From: Candidatus Adiutrix sp.
Lineage (GTDB): Bacteria > Desulfobacterota > Desulfarculia > Adiutricales > Adiutricaceae
Reading direction: 5' to 3'
Assembly: GCA_031273445.1 (NCBI GenBank)
Contig: JAISRV010000429.1
Span: 1-22,651, forward strand
DNA: 22,651 bases
Part shown: piece by piece, positions 8,088-17,100 of the stretch
How positions within the stretch are numbered: the first letter of the stretch is position 1
Layout of the letters: the number at the start of each line of letters is the position of its first letter
Notes under the pieces: generated by a model
Database searches by the model: none
Told to the model about the DNA's origin: nothing
Seen by the model: the letters and a program-made list of their open reading frames with translations, nothing else
Made by a program: the position numbers and the translations under genes

Positions 8088-8131
8088 GCGAGAACCGCCT
8101 TCTCGATTACCTCGACCACATGCGGCGTTAA
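8084..8131 (+). pseudogene. hepT: hepT (HEPN-domain toxin), truncated to 15 codons
   Basis: The ATG at 8084 overlaps the mntA stop as ATGA, the normal arrangement of MntA/HepT pairs. The frame reads MSENRLLDYLDHMRR and then stops at TAA 8129-8131. This matches the first helix of HEPN-family (DUF86) toxins, but the Rx4-6H ribonuclease motif and about 100 residues are missing, so it is dead. The missing part was probably removed when the adjoining glycosyltransferase gene arrived or by a deletion. Confidence 0.6.
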
Positions 8132-8200
8132 CTTTTTTGTCAAATGTACGCTTTAGCCGAATGAACCAGAAAAACATCCGGTATGACGCTTTTATAGAGC

Positions 8201-9361
8201 TCACATTCCGGCCAGAGCCGCATCATAAGCTGAAAGGGTTTTACTGGCGCACTTATCCCAGCTAAAACCGGCCGCCTGTCGTAAGCCAAGTTCAACGGCT
8301 TCCCGCCGCCAGGCTTCATCTTCCAGAGCCCGGCGGATCCACTCCGCCCAGGACTCCACATCGCCGGGGTCGAGCTTAGGGGCGGCCTGTCCGACCACCT
8401 CCGGCAGGGAAGCCTTGTTGGAAACTATAACCGGCACTCCGCTTTGCATAGCTTCCAGAGGCGGCAACCCGAAACCTTCATAGAAGGAGGGGAAGAGAAA
8501 CAGCCTGGCTCCGGCCATCAGAAGCGGCAAATGAGCTGACGGCAGAAAACCCCGGTAGCGGAGCCAACCCTGTCTGGCCAGACGGTTCAGCCTGCCGCGC
8601 AGGGGGCCGCTCAGCCAACCTTCAAAGCCGCTGACCACTAAGGGATAACGATTTCGGAGATATTCAGGCAGGCATTCATAAGCATCAAGCATCACCGCTA
8701 TATTTTTACGCGGCTCAATGGTTCCGACGAAAAGACTGTAACTATTCGGCGTCAGATCATAATCGGCCAGAAGCGGGGCCAGCGCCTCCGCCGCACGCGG
8801 ATGAAAAACATCAGCCGCGGCCAAAGGGGTCACGGTTATTCCGTCAAGCGGCCAACCCAAGGTTCCGGCGATTTCCTTTTTTGAAAATTCTGAAATTGTT
8901 ATAATATGTTGGGCAAGTTTTTGAATCTGGCCGAGCACGTCATTCATTATCGTAACCCGGTAAGCAGGATGGCATTCCGGATGAGCGATGAATGAAAGAT
9001 CGTGAACTGAAACCACTTTGGGGCCGACGAACGGCGGCAGGTAAAAATTGGGGCTGTGATACAGATGGTCGTGATGCTTGTTCAGAGCTTTGGCCATCAG
9101 CAGATGTTTCAAGCGAAAATAACCCTTGGCGGCCCACCCGATATTGCGCAGACCATTCCGCAGCCGTCCCTTCAAGGAGTTGCCCGGCCGACTTGAGACC
9201 TCCGTCAAATCCGGCCAAGCGTAGCTGGGCCCGTATTCGCGCCATAGCATCAGATTTTCCAGCCGGCCGGAGCGCTCCAGAGCCCGCCCCAGCTCGTAGG
9301 CATATCGCCCTATGCCGGTCAGGGGATATGTTACCGTCTCTATATTGAAAATGACCTTCAT
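8201..9361 (-). CDS. GT4-family glycosyltransferase
   Basis: This 386-residue GT-B glycosyltransferase probably adds a sugar from a nucleotide donor to the growing lipid-linked glycan at the inner face of the membrane. N-terminal acceptor-side features: NIETVTYPLTGIGRYAYEL with the GIGRY loop, HSPNFYLPP and VVSVHDLSFIAHPE. C-terminal donor-side features: FVGTIEPRKN (211-220, phosphate-binding R218/K219) and PSFYEGFGLPPLEAMQSGVPVI with the E295-x7-E303 pair. This is the GT4 pattern of mannosyl/rhamnosyl-type enzymes (known). It shares the GTIEPRKN motif with the last domain of the giant glycosyltransferase. It is the last gene of the - strand cluster and converges with the mntA/hepT remnants. 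Only a weak Shine-Dalgarno sequence (GGGACGG) precedes the ATG. Confidence 0.92.
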   Translation of the reverse strand: MKVIFNIETVTYPLTGIGRYAYELGRALERSGRLENLMLWREYGPSYAWPDLTEVSSRPGNSLKGRLRNGLRNIGWAAKGYFRLKHLLMAKALNKHHDHLYHSPNFYLPPFVGPKVVSVHDLSFIAHPECHPAYRVTIMNDVLGQIQKLAQHIITISEFSKKEIAGTLGWPLDGITVTPLAAADVFHPRAAEALAPLLADYDLTPNSYSLFVGTIEPRKNIAVMLDAYECLPEYLRNRYPLVVSGFEGWLSGPLRGRLNRLARQGWLRYRGFLPSAHLPLLMAGARLFLFPSFYEGFGLPPLEAMQSGVPVIVSNKASLPEVVGQAAPKLDPGDVESWAEWIRRALEDEAWRREAVELGLRQAAGFSWDKCASKTLSAYDAALAGM

Positions 9362-9441
9362 ATCCCGTCCCGGTCAGGCGTGAATCAGAAACTCCATCGC
9401 AAAAAACGTCACGGCCTCCGCTTCCACTCCAATTTTAAAAT

Positions 9442-11418
9442 TCAGCTTTGCAAAAAAGATTCAGCCTGACTACAGGGCGCTTTTTCCGTCTGGCTCATAT
9501 CCATGACCTCCTGATACAGAGGGAGTATCTCAGAGGGAGTCCCGGCGGCCTTGACGCGGCCGCCTTCTATCCAGAACAGGCGGTCGCAATTTTCGACCGT
9601 GGTCAGCCTATGGGCGATTATAATGGAAGTTATCCGCCCCTGAAGCGTTTCAATGGTATTTTTAATGACGTTTTCGCTGGCCTGATCCAGAGCGCTGGTG
9701 GCTTCATCGAAAATTATTATATCCGGTTTGGCGAAAAGAGCCCGGGCAATGGAAACCCGCTGGGCCTGCCCTCCGGAAAGGCCGGCCCCGCCGGCGGCCA
9801 GAGGCATGTCTATGCCGGCGGGGTGATCCAGGACGAAATCCATGGCCGCCATCCGGCAGGCCTCCCTCACCGCCTCCCGGTCATATTCCTGGCCCCATTG
9901 GCTGAAGGCCACGTTGTCGGCCACGGCGCCCTGAGTCAACAGGGGGCTCTGGGGCACAAAGCCCACATGTTGAACATAAGCGGCCAGCCCCGCCGGGGAA
10001 AGCTTTTCGCCATCCACGAGAAAATCGCCCTGGCGCGGCGAAACAAGGCCGCTCAAAAGAAGGGCCAAAGTGCTTTTGCCAGCCCCCGAGGAACCGATCA
10101 GTCCGATGCTTTCCCCTTTGTTGATGCTCAAACACAGCTCGCTTAAGGCATCGGCCGCGCCGGTGGGGTAGCGGAAACAGGCCTGACTCAGTGCCAGATT
10201 TTTGTCAAAGCGGAAGTTCGGATCCGGCGCCGGCAGTTCATCCGGGTTTTCTTTGATGAAAGTCTCCAGAAGATCCAGGCAGCTCCAGGCCATGGGACGG
10301 ATGCCCCTGATGCCCACGGCATAGGACAAACTGCGGTTGACCGCGGGCAGAACCCGCCAGGCCGTCAGCATCAGCATTGATGAGGAGGCTATAATCTGGG
10401 GCATGGGAGTGTCGTTCAAAATCATGATGATGGTTATCACGGCGATGCTGCTGAAGCCGACAAACTCCAGAAGCTGGCTGGGCATAGTGCCGGAGAAGGC
10501 CAGAAAGGCCCTGGCCGGGAGTCCCTTGAGAATTGATTCAACAACTTTATTCAGGAAGACGTCCTGCTGCCGATAGATCAGAACTTCACGTATGCCCTGG
10601 GTCAGGCCAGTCATGGCCGCGCTTTCCTGAAGCCCGGTTTCGCTGACCTGAAGCCCGGCCCGGTCGATGCGGCGTCTCAGGAAAGTATAGGTTGAAATGC
10701 TGGCGCTGGAAAAGATAGCCACGAGTATTACCGTCAACTTAGGTTCGGCAATGAACAGACTGACGAAAAAGGCCAGACAACAGAAGGCGTTACTATACAG
10801 CAACAGCAGCATCACCAGGAACTGGGAGAGAAAGCCGCGGTGGGCCAACCTGTGCATGACGGAATCACTGGCCGGAGAGATATGCCAGAAATAGTTTTTG
10901 TTCAGATAGCGCCGCAGCGCTTCACGGCCTATATACACGGACACGCTTTCGGAGAAAAGCGTGGTCTTGTGGGCGACCAGGGTGGCCAGAGAGGTCTTGA
11001 AGGTAACGAAGGCGATCATCAGAGAGCAGGTGAAAATTACCATCTGGCGTGGTTCGGAGCAAAATTCGGCGAGAGGCGGCGCCAGAGACAGGGCCGCTTT
11101 GACCATGAAATTGTTCATGGCCGCCTCCGGAGCGGCGATGCTCATGGCAAAAAGGGAAATAACCAGAAGGGTGAAGGTCTCCGTCAAAGCTGATATGAAT
11201 TGAATGACGAAAACAAACCAGAAGCGTATTCTCAGATTGCCGGGCATGACCCGATAAAGGCGAACCCCATCTTTTATGAAGGCCTGATAGAAAAGACCGG
11301 GCAGTTTATGAGGAAGAATCAGATGCATGGTTAATCCTGACTGGGAAGCATCGGTCGCGCGCCATATTAGGTGGCCGGCCCTGCCCGTTTCAATGAGGCG
11401 GTTTAATAACGAGGCCAT
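9442..11418 (-). CDS. ABC transporter, permease-ATPase fusion (PglK/MsbA-type glycan flippase)
   Basis: This 658-residue half-transporter probably flips lipid-linked oligosaccharide or exports glycan across the inner membrane. Residues about 65-370 hold the membrane domain (spans near 67-94, 126-148, 198-224, 226-245 and 318-335). The ATPase follows: Walker A GSSGAGKST (442-450), Q-loop Q490, signature LSGGQ (547-551), Walker B IIIFDEATSALD (567-578) and H-loop H603. The start is uncertain. ATG 11418 gives 30 extra residues; the internal ATG at 11328 (MHLILPHKLPGLFY) looks closer to typical starts, and neither has a good Shine-Dalgarno site. The protein carries a 30-residue polar tail after the ATPase. 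Placed among sugar genes, a flippase role is likelier than drug or lipid A export (inference). Confidence 0.9.
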   Translation of the reverse strand: MASLLNRLIETGRAGHLIWRATDASQSGLTMHLILPHKLPGLFYQAFIKDGVRLYRVMPGNLRIRFWFVFVIQFISALTETFTLLVISLFAMSIAAPEAAMNNFMVKAALSLAPPLAEFCSEPRQMVIFTCSLMIAFVTFKTSLATLVAHKTTLFSESVSVYIGREALRRYLNKNYFWHISPASDSVMHRLAHRGFLSQFLVMLLLLYSNAFCCLAFFVSLFIAEPKLTVILVAIFSSASISTYTFLRRRIDRAGLQVSETGLQESAAMTGLTQGIREVLIYRQQDVFLNKVVESILKGLPARAFLAFSGTMPSQLLEFVGFSSIAVITIIMILNDTPMPQIIASSSMLMLTAWRVLPAVNRSLSYAVGIRGIRPMAWSCLDLLETFIKENPDELPAPDPNFRFDKNLALSQACFRYPTGAADALSELCLSINKGESIGLIGSSGAGKSTLALLLSGLVSPRQGDFLVDGEKLSPAGLAAYVQHVGFVPQSPLLTQGAVADNVAFSQWGQEYDREAVREACRMAAMDFVLDHPAGIDMPLAAGGAGLSGGQAQRVSIARALFAKPDIIIFDEATSALDQASENVIKNTIETLQGRITSIIIAHRLTTVENCDRLFWIEGGRVKAAGTPSEILPLYQEVMDMSQTEKAPCSQAESFLQS

Positions 11419-11500
11419 GTTCCGGCTGTTGTACGCGGTATCCTCGGTCGCTTATCTTTAAAACTTTCTCCTTTGTGCGAAGGCTTGGCCGCTTTATGCA

Positions 11501-12742
11501 TCAGCCGATATCCAAATCCAACGGGGCCATGAGCCTGGTCGCGCCGGTGGAATGCACCGTCAACGCCACCCCAAAGGAGGCTTCGGCCAGATGCAGCCTC
11601 TCGTCAAAGGCAAACTTGTTGTCGACAAACTCGCGACTGTATATCTCCCGCCTCAGAAGCTCCCGACCCCGGTTATCCCGCAAAACGACCTCAGCGACGA
11701 CAATGTCGGGGGCCGGAGCTTTCTCCAGCCTGATTTCAAAGGCCACCCGTCTGTTTCCGGCCAGAAGGGGCGCATTCGGGCCATGCCACAGACAGCCGGG
11801 CTGCCCGGCCGGAGGGCCGATGATCAGGGGCGGCTCGCCGTCTCTCTGAACCATCGTGACGCCGGCGCCCGGCGACAAGCGGTTCATGCGTCTCTTTTTG
11901 GCGCGATCAAACAAAGCGTCGACGCAATGACGCACATTCTCCCGATTGGGCTCAGCTTCCTCTTTTCTGGCCTCAACCCACCAGACGAATGAATCTTCCG
12001 GCCGCCCAATTCCGGCCATGCTTCTCCGCAAAAGGCCGCCCTTCCCTTGCCAGGTCATGGAGTTCAAAGGCCAGACCGCAGAACCAGGATATTCTCTCAT
12101 CAATATCAAGCCCTTTTTGTTGACGACGGAAAAACTGGTCATGCCCAAGATGCGTTCTATCTCATCGAGGCCGAACTCAGCCACATGATCTGGCTGTGTA
12201 TAATTGAGCTGCGGGGTCAGCGCGCCGTTGGGGCTGTCCATGATCAGCCAGCCCCCGGGCTTGAGCACACGCCATGACTCCAAAAAAAAGTTGTAGATGT
12301 CGTCCCGGTCCAAATGTTCGATATTCTGGCCGGAAATGACCATATCAATACTTTCCGGCTCAACCTGGCTCATGTCTCCGGCCGTGGCCGTTATCCAACG
12401 TATGTAATCCGGCAGATCAGGCGGCTTGGGCGCAAAAAACTCTATGCCTATGTGCCGCTCCAGGGGGCCGTATTCGCTTTCCAGCCAATCGAAATAATAC
12501 CTGTCCGAGCAGCCCGCGCTTAGTACAGTCCGAGCCCCCTTGGGCATCTCTGAAAAAAATTGAGACCGCAACGTGTGCAAAAAGACATTGAAGTCTTTCA
12601 GCACCTCTTCTCGGTCCGACCTGATGCCGCCGGCCATATTATCGGCTATTTGCCCGGATATATTGCCGGCTATTTGCTCGGACATATAATCCAGACAAGG
12701 CCTGACCATGTTTTTAAATATATCGGCGACTTTTTTTTTCAT
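11501..12742 (-). CDS. SAM-dependent methyltransferase with extra C-terminal domain
   Basis: This 413-residue protein has three parts. Residues 1-45 are an amphipathic lead with an 8-residue tandem repeat (QIAGNISG QIADNMAG, about 23-38). Residues about 65-250 form a class I methyltransferase: ARTVLSAGCSDRYYFDWL (70-87) as the SAM-binding motif, DMVISGQNIEHL (133-144) and VLKPGGWLIMDSPNG (159-173). Residues about 310-413 are beta-rich (NRRVAFEIRL, DIVVAEVVLRD, GRELLRREIYSREF), possibly a carbohydrate-recognition sandwich (inference). The start codon is followed by three AAA codons, making a run of nine A. Spacing to the upstream C-methyltransferase is 25 bases, so they are co-transcribed. It may methylate the glycan or cap its end; the acceptor is unknown. 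Confidence 0.85.
   Translation of the reverse strand: MKKKVADIFKNMVRPCLDYMSEQIAGNISGQIADNMAGGIRSDREEVLKDFNVFLHTLRSQFFSEMPKGARTVLSAGCSDRYYFDWLESEYGPLERHIGIEFFAPKPPDLPDYIRWITATAGDMSQVEPESIDMVISGQNIEHLDRDDIYNFFLESWRVLKPGGWLIMDSPNGALTPQLNYTQPDHVAEFGLDEIERILGMTSFSVVNKKGLILMREYPGSAVWPLNSMTWQGKGGLLRRSMAGIGRPEDSFVWWVEARKEEAEPNRENVRHCVDALFDRAKKRRMNRLSPGAGVTMVQRDGEPPLIIGPPAGQPGCLWHGPNAPLLAGNRRVAFEIRLEKAPAPDIVVAEVVLRDNRGRELLRREIYSREFVDNKFAFDERLHLAEASFGVALTVHSTGATRLMAPLDLDIG
12636..12683 (-). repeat. 24-bp tandem duplication inside the methyltransferase gene
   Basis: Units 12636-12659 and 12660-12683 are near-identical (ATATTATCGGCTATTTGCC and ATATTGCCGGCTATTTGCT). They encode an exact 8-residue periodicity in the N-terminal amphipathic segment of the methyltransferase. 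Confidence 0.75.
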
Positions 12743-12767
12743 CCGTTCATACCAGTCCCGCCCCGGA

Positions 12768-14009
12768 TCAGATTATTTCTATTTCCGGAAACGGAAAAAT
12801 CATCTTGCCGCCGCCGGCCAGAAATTCCGCTTCGCGGCGCAAAATGCCTTCCTTAAAATGCCAGGGCAAAACGAGGTAATAATCCGGATTCATTTTCCGG
12901 GCCTCTTCCTCTGAGACGATCGGGATCAGAGAACCGGGGGTGACGCAACCGAACTTATCCTGGTTGACCTCGGCAATGGCCTTGATCTCATTGGGCCCGA
13001 AGCCGCAGAACTGCAACAGGACATTGCCCTTGGTCGAAGCGCCGTAGCCGACGATGGTCTTGCCGTCGGCCGTCAGGTTTTCAATCAGCCGCTTTAAGTC
13101 GTTTCTGTGCCGGAAAACCCGCTCCTCAAAATCACGGTAGGGCTTGGGGGTGGACAAGCCCATACGCTCTTCCTGCTCCAACAGCCAGTTGATGACCGCA
13201 TCATCGGCCTTGATGCCGCGATGGCCATTTTTGGCCGCGGTCACGGCAAAGCTGCCGCCGTTGACGGAGTTCATGAACACATCCACAACCCTGAGCCCGA
13301 CCGCGTCCAGAATGCGCTTGACCACGGTCAGGGAATAGTACTCCAAATGCTCATGGCAGACAGTGTCATAGGAGTTCATACGCAGCATGGAGGGCAGATA
13401 GCTCTGTTCAAAATGCCAGAGGCCGTCGTCGGCCAGAACGTTCTCTATCTGACGAGCAAAGGCTATAGGGTCCTCAAGGTCGTAAAACATGGCGATGGAG
13501 CTGACGACTTTAGCTGGCTTGTTCACCCTTGATTTGTATAGGTCGGCCGAAAAGAAATCCGGCAGCCTGATTATGTCCGGCGTGTAGAAACGCTGGAATT
13601 TTTCACTGGTCGGGTCTATGCCGATCCTGATCAAGCCGGACACGGCGTAGGCCTTAAGGGTGGTGGCGTCGTTGGAGCCGATGTCCAGAACCGCGTCGCC
13701 GGGCTTGAGGTCGGCTCTTTTCGTCAAAAAGGCGGCCTTGCTGGTCAGATGATCCACCATGGACTTGTTCAAGCCGGATCGGTAGCCGTAATTATTGCCG
13801 TACATCTCAGAGGCTTCATAGGAATGCCTGAGCTGCAGAAGCCCGGTGTCCGGGCACCAGACCAGGTCCAACGGCCCCCTGGTGACCTCTTCATCGGGCC
13901 TGCGGGGGAACACGCCCGTCAGGGCCTGACGCCCCAGATTGAGAACGGATATGAGATTGTCGCTGTCTCCCATACGGCAGTGACTGATTTCATGATAAGC
14001 GATGGACAT
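12768..14009 (-). CDS. NDP-sugar C-methyltransferase (TylC3-like)
   Basis: This 413-residue three-domain methyltransferase resembles enzymes that add a branched methyl group to 4-keto-6-deoxy-hexoses. Residues 1-60 are the zinc-domain position, then YGNNYGYRSGLNKSM (70-84), SAM motif VLDIGSNDATTLKAY (107-121), FEQSYLPSML and YDTVCHEHLEYYSL. The C-terminal domain has TIVGYGASTKGNVLLQF. The start at 14009 is chosen over an upstream in-frame ATG (14060) because GAGAGG (14014-14019) sits just upstream and the protein then begins at the normal place. Oddly, two of the four zinc cysteines are missing: CRMG replaces CRxC and CPDTG replaces CxxCG. A gmd product is the plausible substrate (inference). 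Confidence 0.88.
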   Translation of the reverse strand: MSIAYHEISHCRMGDSDNLISVLNLGRQALTGVFPRRPDEEVTRGPLDLVWCPDTGLLQLRHSYEASEMYGNNYGYRSGLNKSMVDHLTSKAAFLTKRADLKPGDAVLDIGSNDATTLKAYAVSGLIRIGIDPTSEKFQRFYTPDIIRLPDFFSADLYKSRVNKPAKVVSSIAMFYDLEDPIAFARQIENVLADDGLWHFEQSYLPSMLRMNSYDTVCHEHLEYYSLTVVKRILDAVGLRVVDVFMNSVNGGSFAVTAAKNGHRGIKADDAVINWLLEQEERMGLSTPKPYRDFEERVFRHRNDLKRLIENLTADGKTIVGYGASTKGNVLLQFCGFGPNEIKAIAEVNQDKFGCVTPGSLIPIVSEEEARKMNPDYYLVLPWHFKEGILRREAEFLAGGGKMIFPFPEIEII

Positions 14010-14101
14010 ATGACCTCTCAATACAAAGATTCTTCCGGCCTTCCGGACCGGCGACGGCATCCGCGCCTATTAGGCGGAATTGACAGAGAAAAATCGTCGC
14101 G

Positions 14102-17100
14102 CTATTTAAATGCCGCTCCAGACAACGCCTCAAACAGCCTGGCGGCGCTTTCTTTCCAGGAGAGGAACGGCAGGCCGTCCGACTCGGGGACCTGGCCGTC
14201 TTTTTCAGCCTCAAGCCATTTCCGGATATCGGCCGCCAATTCATCCGCTTGCTCGGCGCGGACATAAAAGGCGCGATCACCGGCTATTTCACGAAACACC
14301 GGGATGTCGGAACAGATGATAGGCAGCTTGTAATAGGCGGCCTCAATCAACGGCAGACCAAAGCCTTCCATGGCCGAAACGAACAAAAGCGCCACGGCGT
14401 GCTCATAAAGCCATCTTAAATCGCCGTCGCCGGCCTTATCCAGATAAATCAGCCGCTCATCTCCAAGCCCGCGCAATTCGGTCATGACGTCGTCGACCAT
14501 CCAGCCGGGCATGCCGACCACACACAGGCCGACCTCGCTGCCCCCGGCCCACAGAAGCTTCATGGCCGCCAAGGCCAGGGCATGATTTTTGCGGGGCTCA
14601 ATCGTGCCGACCATCAGGAAAAACCGGCGAGCGCCCAAACGGGCCGTCAACTCCGGGCTGACGGCCGCCTCAACCGGACCGCTGAAATCAGCCCCCAAAT
14701 GCCAGCAGCCCACTTCCATATCAGCCTTTTCAGGCATATTCGCCGCCAGCCAGGCGCGGACATCGCCCTGAACCGCCCGGGATATGCACATCAGGGCGTC
14801 GCTGTCAGCCGCCGCCCGGCGTATCCAGGCCTCAAAGGCCGTGGAAAGGCCTTCAGGCAGATACCGGCGGCCGTTCAAAGGTATGAGATCATAAATTACC
14901 GTCGCAATCTTGACTCCGGACAGTCTGGCGGAGTCTAAAACCGGGCCGAAAAGGTCATAACTGCCCCAGACGGCATCGGCCATGAGGAGAATATCGCCGG
15001 GCAAGAAGTCGACCGGCTGGTCCGGCGGCGGAAGCCCGCGCCCGGCCAGCCAGGCGTCGGCCGGATACAATGTCCCCTTGCGCAGACAGACAGGCTGAAC
15101 CTCAAAGGGAGCCCCGGTCATGGCCAGCCCGGCCGAGGCCACATTTTTAAGCACCCGGGGAATGCCGGTGGGGTCGGGGTTGTCCACAGCATTGCTCATA
15201 TCAATATACAGCCTGGCCTTGCGCATCGGCCGCGGCTTGAAGGCCGCAAACATGAGTTCCGGACTGACTTTGGCCAATTCATGCCCGGCCGCATGGGCTC
15301 TGGCGTAAATCGACTCCAGCTCTGGCGCAAGGTCGTCCATGATTTTAAGATGCCTTAGCCTCATCAGGCAACGCAGCGGGGAAAAATAGCGGGCGTTGCC
15401 GCAGGGGTCTTCCTCTTCAAAAAATATTCTCCAATAGGCCGTCAAACTGTGAACGGCATTATGCGTCCGCCAATGGTCGGCGTTTTCATGTGAAAGGCCC
15501 CTGCGTTCGGCCAGGTCCCATAACTCCTGCACCCGTTCCAGGGCGAAGAGCGGGGCATAGCGCATCCAGGAAACGTTGAAGTTGACCACCAGCTGCGGGC
15601 GCCCCAGCCAATAGGCCTCTTCATCCAACATATGGGTCAGGACATACAGGGCTGTGGGCACGCAAGAACGCAAAGAGGAAAATGGGCGGTCAGCCGTTAC
15701 CTGGGAGAAGAGGTTTAAGGCGTAGTCGCGCCGGAAAGCCTGACAATAAATAGCCGTAAAGCAGTTTTCATTCAAAGCCGCCAACTCATAGAGCGGCCGG
15801 TGGCGATCCGGGCCAGGAGCGGCAATGGGGACGCCGCCGGCCAGAAACAGATCCAGATCGTCCGCTTTTTTCGGGCTTTCTTCACGCGTATAGGCATAGT
15901 TCATGTAGACCATGGCCGTGTTCGGGCGTTCCCGCAAAGCCTCGACGACGTTCCGAACCGCTTGCGGAAAAATCAGGTCATCATCGCCCAAAATCCAGAC
16001 ATAACGCCCCTTGGCCAAATTAGCCGTGACGCGCAGATTGCCCAGCATGCCCACATTCTTGGGATTTCGGTGATAACGAAAATCAGGACGCGCGAGATAT
16101 GGCTTCACCACCTCTGGAGTGTGATCCGTGGATGTGTTGTCGCAGACGAGGATTTCGATTTCCGGGTCCGGCGCCGGCATGACCCTGGTCAGGTTCAGCA
16201 GGGAAACCTTAAGCCATTCGGCCCGGTTATAGGTGGAAACGCAGACGGACAAGAGCGGCCGGAGCGGCAGATTGATGTGGCTGGCGTAAAAGCTCTTTTC
16301 TCTCTCCTTCCGCCGCTCCGCCGTCTCTCCGCCTTTAGGCGGCCCTTTGGGATAAAGGGGACGGCTGAGGGCCAGGCGCAAAAGGATGTCTCCGGCGTAA
16401 AGGTCCATGTCGGAAGACCGCTGCGGCCGCGGGCAGGTTTCCAGGCGATCTTCCAGACTGTGAAAAGGCCGGCGGCCGGTGGCCAGGAACTTTATGAACT
16501 GGGCTTTGGCTCGCTTGGAGGTCGGGAATATTTTGGCCGCCCCGACGAGGGCCGACATTATTTCATCCGGCGAATTTTCCGGCAGCAGCCAGGCGCTTAA
16601 AAGACCGATCTCCCGGGCATAACGCTCCAGAGCGGCCGCGGCTTCAGAGAGGCCGCCGACAACCAGCCAAGCCGGCTCAACCAACATCGAGGGCTCCTGC
16701 CAGGCCGCCCAGGGCAAATCCGCCAGACCGCCGCTTTTCAGCTCTTCCGCCGAAGCCGGCCGCAAGACCGAGCGGCCTCTGTCCCATATCGCCGCCAGCG
16801 GAGCCGCTTCCGCCGACACAGCCGCGCGCGCGAGGGCCGCCAGGGCCTCTGAGCCAGGATAATCCAAGCGGTCGAGGCCGCCGTCAAGGCCGACAAGAAG
16901 ATACAACCTCTCAAGGCGCCTTCTGGGGTCGCCTTCCCGGCTGAGCAGCCTGGAAAAATCCGCGGCATAATCAGCCCAGCCAGGCCGTTTACGATTCAGG
17001 GCTTCCCGGCGCAGAGCTTCATAAAGCGGCTCATCGCTGATCAATTTAAAAATGGCCTGGCCAAGTTGATCCGGGTCGGCGACATCGACCGTCAGGCAGC

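Noticed and set aside
9448..10146. + strand open frame (232 codons) opposite the ABC exporter ATPase domain
   Set aside because: The - strand carries Walker A, LSGGQ and Walker B; the + strand product is a low-information shadow.
15800..16600. + strand open frame (266 codons) within the giant glycosyltransferase
   Set aside because: It is antisense to the GT2 domain and lacks motifs and a ribosome-binding site.
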